DNA from: JACKAQ01 sp020634975 [NCBI: Calditrichia bacterium]
GTDB lineage: Bacteria; Calditrichota; Calditrichia; RBG-13-44-9
Reading direction: 5' to 3'
Assembly (NCBI GenBank): GCA_020634975.1
Contig: JACKAQ010000001.1
Coordinates: forward strand, 2,480,001 to 2,544,000
DNA length: 64,000 nucleotides
The notes beneath the pieces were generated by a model. It was not told the DNA's origin. It saw only the letters and a list, made by a program, of their open reading frames with translations, and made no database searches. How positions within the stretch are numbered: position 1 is the first letter of the stretch; each line of letters opens with the position of its first letter. Shown here piece by piece: positions 52,348 to 60,323 of the stretch. A program made the position numbers and the translations under genes.

Positions 52348-53763
52348 ATGATGAACACATCCAATTTTCGAAAACATGCCCACGAACTGGTGGACTGGAT
52401 GGCCGATTTTCTGGAAAACATCGAGTCGTTTCCGGTGAAATCGCCGGTTACGCCGGGTGAAATTATCGCGCAACTGCCGGAAAATCCGCCGGATGCGCCG
52501 CAGCCGTTTTCGCAGATAATGGCGGATTTTCAGCACATCATTGTGCCGGGAATGACGCACTGGCAACATCCCAATTTCCACGCCTATTTTCCGGCGAACA
52601 GCAGTCCGCCATCCGTGCTGGCGGAAATGCTCACCGCAACGCTCGGTGCGCAGTGCATGATCTGGCAAACCTCGCCCGCCGCCGCAGAGCTGGAAGAACG
52701 GATGATGCACTGGTTGCAGCAAATGACCGGCTTGCCGGAAAACTGGCACGGCGTCATTCAGGATACCGCGTCGTCTGCAACGCTGTGCAGCATTTTGACT
52801 GCCCGCGAGCAGCATTCCAGATTTGCGGTAAACCAGCGCGGATTTTCCGGGGAAAAATTTGTGGTGTACTGCTCGGAGCAAACCCATTCATCGATCGACA
52901 AAGCAGTGAAAATCGCCGGTATCGGCAGCGATTTTTTGCGAAAAATTCCGGTGGACGATGCATTCGCGATGCGAACGGATGCGCTCGCCGAAGCCATCGC
53001 AACGGACAAAGCCGCCGGATTGCAGCCGCTGTGTGTGGTTGCCTCCATCGGAACAACCGGTTCGACCGCGATCGATCCGCTCCGGAAAATTGGGGAAATT
53101 TGCAGAGAGAACAGCATCTGGCTGCATGTGGATGCGGCATTTGCCGGAACCGCGCTGCTGCTGCCGGAATGCCGCGGGATGATCGACGGCATCGAGCTGG
53201 CGGATACGTTCGTTTTCAATCCGCACAAATGGATGTTCACCAATTTCGATTGCAGCGCCTATTTTGTGAAAGACAAAGGTGCGCTCATCCAAACCTTTGA
53301 AATTTTGCCGGAATATTTGAAAACCAGCGAAGATAATCAGGTGAACAATTACCGCGATTGGGGCATTGCGCTGGGCAGGCGTTTTCGTGCCCTGAAGTTG
53401 TGGTTTGTGATTCGCACCTACGGCGTGCGCGGATTGCAGGCGAAAATTCGCGAGCACATCCGTTTGGCACAGGAATTTGTGAAATGGATCGAAAATTCAG
53501 ATGATTTTGAGCTGCTCGCACCCGCGCCACTGAACACTGTCTGCTTCCGTTTTCATCCCCAAAAGGTGAACGAAATTGAGGCGCTAAATCAATTAAATTC
53601 AACATTTTTGGAGAAATTGAACGCGACGGGTGAGGTGTATCTCACTCACACAAAATTGAACGGAAAATACACGTTGCGAATGGTGATCGGGCAAACGAAT
53701 GTGGAACAGCGGCATGTGGAAAAAGCGTGGCAGTTAATTCGGGAAATCAGCCGCGAATTATAA
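52348..53763 (+). CDS. PLP-dependent aromatic-L-amino-acid decarboxylase family protein
   Basis: About 471 aa, a group II decarboxylase. N-terminal FRKHAHELVDWMADFLENIESFPV is typical of the family. PLP-site features are TSSAT-like DTASSATLCSILTAR, the HSSIDKAVKI helix, HVDAAFAGTALLLPE, and the Schiff-base Lys in FNPHKWMFTNFDCS. C-terminal VCFRFHP and TLRMVIGQTNVE also fit. The substrate could be Trp, Tyr, DOPA or Phe. I start at ATG 52348, where family similarity begins; an in-frame ATG at 52282 gives an unrelated N-terminus. No ribosome-binding site is clear at either. It ends convergent with a phosphoesterase gene. Confidence 0.9.
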   Translation: MMNTSNFRKHAHELVDWMADFLENIESFPVKSPVTPGEIIAQLPENPPDAPQPFSQIMADFQHIIVPGMTHWQHPNFHAYFPANSSPPSVLAEMLTATLGAQCMIWQTSPAAAELEERMMHWLQQMTGLPENWHGVIQDTASSATLCSILTAREQHSRFAVNQRGFSGEKFVVYCSEQTHSSIDKAVKIAGIGSDFLRKIPVDDAFAMRTDALAEAIATDKAAGLQPLCVVASIGTTGSTAIDPLRKIGEICRENSIWLHVDAAFAGTALLLPECRGMIDGIELADTFVFNPHKWMFTNFDCSAYFVKDKGALIQTFEILPEYLKTSEDNQVNNYRDWGIALGRRFRALKLWFVIRTYGVRGLQAKIREHIRLAQEFVKWIENSDDFELLAPAPLNTVCFRFHPQKVNEIEALNQLNSTFLEKLNATGEVYLTHTKLNGKYTLRMVIGQTNVEQRHVEKAWQLIREISREL

Positions 53764-53767
53764 TTTT

Positions 53768-53810
53768 ATCAGTCACAAAAACACAGAGAATTTATGTTTT
53801 TTGTGCTGAT
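53768..53810. terminator. probable bidirectional terminator between decarboxylase and phosphoesterase genes
   Basis: ATCAG-T-CACAAAAACA (53768-53783) pairs with TGTTTTTTGTG-CTGAT (53795-53810), with one or two bulges. It begins 5 nt after the decarboxylase stop and lies between convergent genes. No strong T-tract follows on either side. Confidence 0.5.
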
Positions 53811-53852
53811 ATCGATTTGTGGCTCTCAACAATTTCTGTGGCAACAACAATT

Positions 53853-54332
53853 TTACAGCGGTTGCATGGTTTGCAAATCGATGATCACCGGTTCCAGCTT
53901 GCCATCGCGAATGAGAATTTGCGCCACGGTAACCGGCAAATCGAATCGCCGCCGTCCGGCGCTGCCGGGATTCAAAAATATCACGCCGTTGCGCTCCTCG
54001 ATGGACGGAATGTGCGAATGCCCATAAATTACCATTTCCATTCCCGCTGCCGCTGGATCGATATCCAAATCATCCAGAATGTGGATCATGTAAAAATGCT
54101 GTTTGGCAAATTCAACGACTTCGGTAATTGGCAAATTTGATAATCCCTCACCGTAATCCACGTTTCCGCGAACGGCGTACACCGGCGCAATTTTTTGCAA
54201 ACTATCCAAAATTTTAGCAACGCCAACATCACCGGCGTGTAAAATAATGTCGCTGCCTTCCAGTGCTGCGATCGCCTGTGGGCGCAGCAACCCGTGTGTA
54301 TCGGAAATACAGCCAATTTTTGATAAAGGCAT
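53853..54332 (-). CDS. metallophosphoesterase (YfcE/MJ0936 type)
   Basis: A 159-aa single-domain calcineurin-fold phosphoesterase. Metal ligand motifs are in order: CISDTHG, HAGDVG, VRGNVDYG, MIHILD, YGHSHIPS, FLNPGS. This short type hydrolyses phosphodiesters, with physiological substrates mostly unknown. ATG 54332 is preceded by GGGAGAG; an adjacent in-frame TTG is less likely. It stands alone in a convergent pair with the decarboxylase and upstream of nothing on its strand. Confidence 0.92.
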   Translation of the reverse strand: MPLSKIGCISDTHGLLRPQAIAALEGSDIILHAGDVGVAKILDSLQKIAPVYAVRGNVDYGEGLSNLPITEVVEFAKQHFYMIHILDDLDIDPAAAGMEMVIYGHSHIPSIEERNGVIFLNPGSAGRRRFDLPVTVAQILIRDGKLEPVIIDLQTMQPL

Positions 54333-54402
54333 CAACTCTCCCTAAGCTGTAACAGTTGCGAAAATTAATATTTTTAATGGCAAAATTACATTCAAAATAA
54401 AA

Positions 54403-54427
54403 AAAGCCCTTCTTTTGGAAGGGCTTT
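54403..54427 (-). terminator. terminator of the lipoprotein/barrel-protein operon
   Basis: AAAGCCCTTC (54403-54412) pairs perfectly with GAAGGGCTTT (54418-54427) around TTTTG. The A-rich stretch at 54395-54407 provides a T-tract on the minus strand. It lies about 110 nt after the stop at 54538. Confidence 0.8.
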
Positions 54428-54537
54428 CAGGTGAGGACAATTGCAGCAGGAAGTGCATACAAATTGGATGTAGAGTGCGAGACAAGGGAAACGCTTGCGG
54501 TGAAACCAGATCCCGCTACTCTACAGAGTTTAAATTT

Positions 54538-55824
54538 TTAAAAGCGGAAACGGGTAGTGGCTGCCAGCGTGTAACCCCGGGTGTTGCTGCCGGAGAAACC
54601 GCCGTGATTAACAAATCCTAGATCCACAAACCAGTATTTCAGGTTGAGCCCGACGCCAAAAGCGGTGGAAAATCCCTGCTGTCCGCCAAAGGAAACACCG
54701 GCACGCAGCGGTAATAGCGGCACACCTGTAAATTCCGATCCGATGGCAAAACGGGAATATTTCAGCACACCCATGCTGGATGACAAACCCTGTTCAAATT
54801 CACTGGAAAACATCAGTTTTTTGGTGAGGCGATAGCTGACACCAAAATCCAGCACTGCGGGCAGCCGTGTGCTGAAGCTGCCGGTGACAAACGAGGTATC
54901 TTCCGAAACCAGAACGCTGTCGTTGTCGTCATCGAAGGTGTTGGAATTGATGGCAAAATTATCTGCTTCCACAGAATATTGGTGAATTTCCGTGCCGGAT
55001 TGCCAGTTTACGCTGCCAAACGCATTCAGCACCGCTGCGCTGATGGTCAGTTTTTGGTTTGATTGCATCACCAAACCAATGTCGTAACCGAAGCCGGAGC
55101 CGCCGCTGGCCTGGCGCATTTCCAGCATGCCGTTAAAATCAGTGGTCGGATTATCGGCGCTCAGATTTTGGAAATATCCCTCTGCGCTTGTCACTTCCGC
55201 ATATTGCAATCCAATAATATATTTTGCTGTCATCCCGATGGCTGCAAAATCGAACATGCCGCCGCGCAAGAATTTAACAGGGAAACCTAACCCAAGCGAT
55301 AATGCCGCGCCGCCCCAACCGGTGCCAGCTGCGCTGGAAAAATCATATGTCCGCCCGAGATCGGCGTTGCCGTAAAGCCCGATTTCAGCGATCTCCCGGG
55401 GAAGATTAAAATAACCGTTGCCCATTCCCGTTAGCGACAGGCTGAATTTGGGCATGTATAGCGCAAACGTATTCAGCTTTGCGGAGAAGTTGCCTTGCAA
55501 TCCGCTGTTCGGTATCGAATTGAGAATATTGGATTTATCGCTGCTGCTCAGCGAGTCGCCGGTGGTGAAATATTGGTTATACAGCCCTTTGCTCAACCCG
55601 TTATTCGAAAGTCCTACGCTGCCGGAAAGCAGGTTAAATTCGAAATTAAACGCATGATGCAACGCCAGCGTAGCCGGATTTGCGCCGACCTGCTCCAGCC
55701 CGCGCGTATCTGCGGCGTTGCTGAAGGCCATTCCCGCACCTCGCGCGTCGATCACCTGTTGGGCGAACATCGACGCCGAGAGCGTCAAAAATAGTGAAAT
55801 CCATATCAATTTATTTATTTTCAT
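54538..55824 (-). CDS. PorV/DUF5723-like outer-membrane barrel protein
   Basis: A 428-aa protein with a signal peptide (LIWISLFLTLSASMFAQ). The opening, DARGAGMAFSNAADTRGLEQVGANPATLAL, is typical of DUF5723/PorV-like proteins of the FCB group. Alternating beta-strands follow, with a C-terminus ATTRFRF. The start at ATG 55824 has AGGAGG upstream. It lies 25 nt after the 713-aa lipoprotein gene and is followed by a terminator, so the two form an operon. It may be a channel or help display the lipoprotein. Confidence 0.75.
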   Translation of the reverse strand: MKINKLIWISLFLTLSASMFAQQVIDARGAGMAFSNAADTRGLEQVGANPATLALHHAFNFEFNLLSGSVGLSNNGLSKGLYNQYFTTGDSLSSSDKSNILNSIPNSGLQGNFSAKLNTFALYMPKFSLSLTGMGNGYFNLPREIAEIGLYGNADLGRTYDFSSAAGTGWGGAALSLGLGFPVKFLRGGMFDFAAIGMTAKYIIGLQYAEVTSAEGYFQNLSADNPTTDFNGMLEMRQASGGSGFGYDIGLVMQSNQKLTISAAVLNAFGSVNWQSGTEIHQYSVEADNFAINSNTFDDDNDSVLVSEDTSFVTGSFSTRLPAVLDFGVSYRLTKKLMFSSEFEQGLSSSMGVLKYSRFAIGSEFTGVPLLPLRAGVSFGGQQGFSTAFGVGLNLKYWFVDLGFVNHGGFSGSNTRGYTLAATTRFRF

Positions 55825-55849
55825 TTCGTAAATCCTCCTTTGATCCCCG

Positions 55850-57991
55850 TCAATCTTTGATGACAACTTTAACCTGAGCCAAACCGGAAACGGTCACAAA
55901 ATCGCTGGCGCGCAGCGCGACAGTTTCTCCCGTGTCGTCCAGCCGCAGCTCAAAACCCACATTTACCGGCGTATTTTTGAAGATGCGGAATTCATCCTGC
56001 GTCAGCGAAAGGAAAACCTGGCTTTGCTGCGGCGTGTCCACATATCCGGTGGTGCTGTTGACCGTTGCCGGCGAAAGTGCAATCGTTTTGGTAAATTCCA
56101 ACGCGGCATTGAAATAGGTTGAATCGTAAATATCCGTGTGCTGCGGGTCTGCGCTGACAACCAGCCGGATGCTGCCGCTCAGCGGCGTTCCGTTTAGCAC
56201 GTTCAGCGAAAGCTCCGCCTGTTCCAGATTTTCGTCGGACGCATCGCGGATATCCTGATCGATGTCGTCATCCGTCAATTCGTTCACATCGCCGGTGTAT
56301 AGCGCGTCGCCTTCAATCCGCAAACGGAAGGGCGTGGAAAAACTGTAATTGCCGGTAATCAGGCTGTTTTGGTTGATTTCCACTGCGCCATTGCCCACGG
56401 CTTGCCCGTAGGTGCGGATGCGCGTCGGCAGCACATTCAGAAAATCCGCTGCAACATCGCCCGGAACGGAAATGTAGGAAATTCCCGGATTTCCCGGATA
56501 GCCCGGTTCGATTTGCTGATTCACCAATTCCAGCCGTGCGGAGTCTGTCACCACACCGTTTTTCTCGTGATACCCGACGATGGTCAGGTCAAATGTCATA
56601 TCTTCGATGTAAAATTCGTTGGAGAGTTTGAGCATGAAATTCACATTTTCCAGCCGGATGTTGTCAGGAATATCTTCGTAATCCATCACATCCGTTTCTT
56701 CGTACGGCTCGATTTCGAATACCTGATTTTCCAGATATCCACGCATCGATTGGAAAATGATAGAATCGATTTGCACGCCGATGCTCACTTTATCTGTTGC
56801 GCGGAGATGCACGATATTCGCAGTCGGATCGGTGATAATGCGATATTCGGTAAAAATGCTATCGATGTATTCGCCGGGATTATCCGGGTTAGCCAGTCGC
56901 ATATTATTGAGCGGAACATCCAGCAATGCGGTGCCGTTTTGCGGCACATCCATCACGCCGCTGTAAGGCAAGCCCGAAGTGGTGATAATGTTGGGCATGC
57001 GATATTCCAATTGCATATCCACATTCGTCTGATTCAGAAAATCCAGTTGAATGCGTCCGCTTTCGATAACCGCTTCGCTCAAACTGGCGCGGTCGTCCAG
57101 TTGAAAACCGCCGCGTTCGGTGGTTTCCTGTTGCTCGATGCGGGCTATGGCTTCGTCCACTTCCATTTGTTCCAACACCACATCCAGCTCAACGCCGGAT
57201 TCATTCAGCGTTTGGCTGCTCAGTTGAAACGCGGTGGGCTCCGCAATCGGCAACACAAAATCGAGATGCAACGGTGCATAAATCCAGATATCGCTGTTCA
57301 ACTCTGCAACGCGTTCTACTGTGTTGCCGGTGGTGACGACTTCGTCAATCAAAAACGTAACCAGCTCAGTGCCAAAACTGTCGGTAACGCTCACTTCGAA
57401 ACCGTTCGGCTGCGATGGGTTCGGTCCGACCGGGATTGGCATTGTGTTGGTAAACCGGAGGCGCAGCTGGCCATCCGTCACCCGGAATCCGACAAAATCG
57501 TTGGAATTCAATCGCGATGGCGCCGGATCGAAAGTAGTGTCCGAAATGCTGAACGGAATGGTTTGTCCGCCAGAAACCAGATTGGCAAGTTCCGGGAAAA
57601 ACGATCCCAGGGTAATTTGCCCGGATTTCAGCGCTTCCAGATTGTTGAGCTTTAAGTTACCCAGCTCAAATGAGTGCGTTGTATCGACCGCGCCGGCGTT
57701 GAAATCCGCTGCCGAAATTTCGATCGATTCCAAATCGCCGTCAAACGAGAGAAACAGTGCGGAATCTGCGCCCTGCACAACAATCGTTGAATCGTTAACG
57801 ATCTCTCGCAGTTTGAACGTTTCGTTGCCGATGGGCACGTTCAGTTCAACGCTCCACGTTGGCAAAACCGGATCTTTTACGGAAAGATCGCAACCGAACA
57901 CCAGCAAAATTGCCAGCATTAACCATTTTGGTGAAAATAACCGGTGGGACCCTGTCGCAGTGGACAGCTTGTTGGGCGGTGTGCGCCTCAT
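55850..57991 (-). CDS. large predicted lipoprotein, unknown function (713 aa)
   Basis: A lipoprotein signal is seen near residues 22-34 (WLMLAILLVFGC, lipobox VFGC). The mature protein has a beta-rich pattern with many short acidic linkers. Recurrent themes are FELGNLKLNNLEALKSG, FVLPIAEPTAFQLSSQT, VDVVLEQMEVDEAIARIEQQE and LRIEGDALYTGDVNELTDDDI. No known domain was recognised. It may be an immunoglobulin-like surface protein. ATG 57991 has AGGGAGGAAGG upstream. It is the first gene of an operon with the DUF5723-like protein, so the pair may form a surface complex. Confidence 0.7.
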   Translation of the reverse strand: MRRTPPNKLSTATGSHRLFSPKWLMLAILLVFGCDLSVKDPVLPTWSVELNVPIGNETFKLREIVNDSTIVVQGADSALFLSFDGDLESIEISAADFNAGAVDTTHSFELGNLKLNNLEALKSGQITLGSFFPELANLVSGGQTIPFSISDTTFDPAPSRLNSNDFVGFRVTDGQLRLRFTNTMPIPVGPNPSQPNGFEVSVTDSFGTELVTFLIDEVVTTGNTVERVAELNSDIWIYAPLHLDFVLPIAEPTAFQLSSQTLNESGVELDVVLEQMEVDEAIARIEQQETTERGGFQLDDRASLSEAVIESGRIQLDFLNQTNVDMQLEYRMPNIITTSGLPYSGVMDVPQNGTALLDVPLNNMRLANPDNPGEYIDSIFTEYRIITDPTANIVHLRATDKVSIGVQIDSIIFQSMRGYLENQVFEIEPYEETDVMDYEDIPDNIRLENVNFMLKLSNEFYIEDMTFDLTIVGYHEKNGVVTDSARLELVNQQIEPGYPGNPGISYISVPGDVAADFLNVLPTRIRTYGQAVGNGAVEINQNSLITGNYSFSTPFRLRIEGDALYTGDVNELTDDDIDQDIRDASDENLEQAELSLNVLNGTPLSGSIRLVVSADPQHTDIYDSTYFNAALEFTKTIALSPATVNSTTGYVDTPQQSQVFLSLTQDEFRIFKNTPVNVGFELRLDDTGETVALRASDFVTVSGLAQVKVVIKD

Positions 57992-58304
57992 TGTCCTTCC
58001 TCCCTGAATTTGTCATTCTTCCCTGAATTATTTATGCCGTTCCACCGTTTAGAACGGAGCGCCAACTGCTTTTCTAACGTTTTAGCAGTTGCCCTTGCTA
58101 TATTCTCTTATCGCGTGCGATGTATAAAAACTTTACATTTTATTTCGATTTTTAAATCACCCACGGCAAATCGCTTGAAAAAACCGGCAGACACGCTTAA
58201 ATTACCACCTTCGAAAACCCCGTTATTGCAACATTCGCAGCAGCTTTCCGTTGAAGTAGCGTAGTTCAAAAAAATATTTACAACCCGGATTTGAGGATAA
58301 TCAA
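57992..58304. other. 313-bp divergent intergenic region with a hairpin
   Basis: It separates the lipoprotein gene (minus) from the molybdopterin oxidoreductase gene (plus). A hairpin, CAACTGCT (58063-58070) with AGCAGTTG (58084-58091), loop 13 nt, lies near the lipoprotein side; a second weak one, CCGTT with AACGG, is just left of it. No promoter with good spacing was clear. Confidence 0.45.
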
Positions 58305-60323
58305 ATGTCAGAACAGCGGTTCAACACCACCTGCACAATGGATTGCCCGGACACCTGCGCACTGGAAATCACCGTTCGCGACGGAAAAATTTCCCGGATC
58401 GCCGGTGCAGAAAACGGTCACCCGAACACCAACGGGTTTATTTGCACCAAAGTATCGCGATTTGCGCGAAGGGTGTATCACCGGGATCGCGTGTTGCATC
58501 CCTTGCGCCGCACTGGTGCCAAGGGTGACGGAAAATTCGAACGCATCAGTTGGGAAGCGGCCATCGCCGAAATTGCAGAGCGATTTTCCGCAATCCGCGA
58601 AAAATGGGGCGGCGAAGCGATTCTTCCGTATCACTACGGCGGTAGCAACGGGTTGCTCGGCGATGAACTGCTCGATCACTATTTTTTCGCAAAAATCGGG
58701 GCTTCGCGCTGTGTGAAAACGTTGTGCGCCGCGCCGACAACCGCCATCGCGATGGAAATGTATGGCAAAATGCCCGGCGTTGCGTTTGACGATTTCCCGA
58801 AAGCGACATTCATTTTGCTGTGGGGCGTTAATCCCAAAGTGTCGCACATTCATTTGATGCCGTATTTGCGGCAAGCGCGAAAAAACGGCGCGTTTATCGC
58901 ATCGGTTGATCCCCGCAACAATTTTTCGGACAGTGAAATTGATTTGCACATTCCGGTGCTTCCCGGTGCAGATTTGCCGCTGGCGCTCGGCATAATTCAT
59001 TTTTGGCAAAAAAATAATCTGCTCGACGCCGATTTTATCAACAAAAACGCCGTAAATGCCCAACCGCTGCTCGATGCCGCCGCCGAATGGTCGCCGGAAA
59101 AAGCGGCAAAAACCGCCGGTATATCGCCAGAAAAATTGCAGTTGCTCGCCCAAAAATATGCCGAAAGCACACCCGCGTTGCTGCGCTGCGGTTGGGGCGT
59201 GGAGCGGAACGCCAACGGCGGGCAGGCAGTCGCCGCAATTTTGGGGATGCCCGCATTGCTCGGTAAATTTGGCATTCCCGGCGGCGGATACACCCTCAGC
59301 AACAGCGGCGCGTTTAAATTGGATAAAGCGAAAATTTTGGGTGATTTCGAATGGCATTCCCGCGAATTCAACCAAACCAAACTTGGCGAATTGCTGAATG
59401 ATTCACAGCTCGATCCGCCCGCCAAAGCGTTGTTTGTTTACAATTGTAATCCGGTTGCCACCGTGCCGGATCAGCAATCAGTGATTCGCGGATTGCTGCG
59501 CGACGATCTGTTTACCGTTGTTCACGAACAGGTGATGACCGATACAGCGCTGCTCGCGGATATCGTTTTGCCGGCGGTTACATTTCTGGAACAGTGGGAA
59601 ATCAAACGGGCGTACGGCGCGTACGCTGCCGGTGGTGTCCAGCCGGTGATTCCCGCCTGCGGCGAAGCGCTGCCGAATGAAGCGGTTTTTGCGGCGTTAG
59701 GCCGGGCGCTCGGTTTCGACGATCTCCCGTTTCAATGGGATTCGCAAATCTGGTTCGAAAAAGTTGCTGCCGGGTTGAAATTCAACGGAAAGCCCGGCCA
59801 AACCCCGGTTTTCCGGCAGGGGAAAATTCAAACTGTCGATTTCGATGGCGGAAATCCGGTGCAATTCGGCAACGTTTTTCCGCGAACAGCAGACGGCAAA
59901 ATCCAGCTGTTGCCACCCGCGCTGGGCGATGCGCCGTTTCGCTATCAGCCGGTTCGCAGCGATGCGCATCCGCTGGCGCTCATCAGTCCGGCAAATAACA
60001 AAATGATTTCCAGCAGCCTCGGCGAATTCAATTACCCGACATTATTTGTGACTATTCATCCCGACGATGCCGCCGCACGCGACATAGTCAATGGCGATGC
60101 CGTCCGGGTTTTTAACGAACTCGGTGAAGTGCACTGCCACGCGGAAATCAGCGCTGCCGTGCGTTCCGGTGTCGTTTCCATGCCCAAAGGCGCGTGGCGA
60201 AAATCGGCGATCAATCATGCAACATCGACAACGCTTTGTCCGCAAACAACCAACGTTGTCGGCGGCGGTGCATGTTTTAACGATGCCCGAGTAGAAATCG
60301 CCAAACTGAAAATGCCCGTATGA
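58305..60323 (+). CDS. molybdopterin-dependent oxidoreductase (formate dehydrogenase/DMSO reductase superfamily)
   Basis: A 672-aa protein. An N-terminal [4Fe-4S] motif is C10-x3-C14-x3-C18-x28-C47. It is followed by the bis-MGD core: RISWEAAIAEIAERF, GGSNGLLGD, CVKTLCAAPTTA, LLWGVNPKVSHIHLMPYLRQA and VHEQVMTDTALLADIVLPAVTFLEQW. The C-terminal cofactor-binding domain begins near HPLALISPANN. No Tat signal is seen, so it is probably cytoplasmic. No electron-transfer subunits are next to it. Its stop overlaps the TRAP permease start (ATGA), so the two are coupled. Substrate unknown. Confidence 0.88.
   Translation: MSEQRFNTTCTMDCPDTCALEITVRDGKISRIAGAENGHPNTNGFICTKVSRFARRVYHRDRVLHPLRRTGAKGDGKFERISWEAAIAEIAERFSAIREKWGGEAILPYHYGGSNGLLGDELLDHYFFAKIGASRCVKTLCAAPTTAIAMEMYGKMPGVAFDDFPKATFILLWGVNPKVSHIHLMPYLRQARKNGAFIASVDPRNNFSDSEIDLHIPVLPGADLPLALGIIHFWQKNNLLDADFINKNAVNAQPLLDAAAEWSPEKAAKTAGISPEKLQLLAQKYAESTPALLRCGWGVERNANGGQAVAAILGMPALLGKFGIPGGGYTLSNSGAFKLDKAKILGDFEWHSREFNQTKLGELLNDSQLDPPAKALFVYNCNPVATVPDQQSVIRGLLRDDLFTVVHEQVMTDTALLADIVLPAVTFLEQWEIKRAYGAYAAGGVQPVIPACGEALPNEAVFAALGRALGFDDLPFQWDSQIWFEKVAAGLKFNGKPGQTPVFRQGKIQTVDFDGGNPVQFGNVFPRTADGKIQLLPPALGDAPFRYQPVRSDAHPLALISPANNKMISSSLGEFNYPTLFVTIHPDDAAARDIVNGDAVRVFNELGEVHCHAEISAAVRSGVVSMPKGAWRKSAINHATSTTLCPQTTNVVGGGACFNDARVEIAKLKMPV

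Noticed and set aside
56369-57655. Plus-strand frame (428 codons) opposite the 713-aa lipoprotein gene
   Set aside because: It has the same mirrored composition, with many His, Ile, Arg and Phe, and no ribosome-binding site; the lipoprotein has a signal, lipobox and a strong start.
58308-59375. Minus-strand frame (355 codons) opposite the molybdopterin enzyme
   Set aside because: It is antisense to a gene with clear Fe-S and cofactor motifs; the frame has no recognisable domain.
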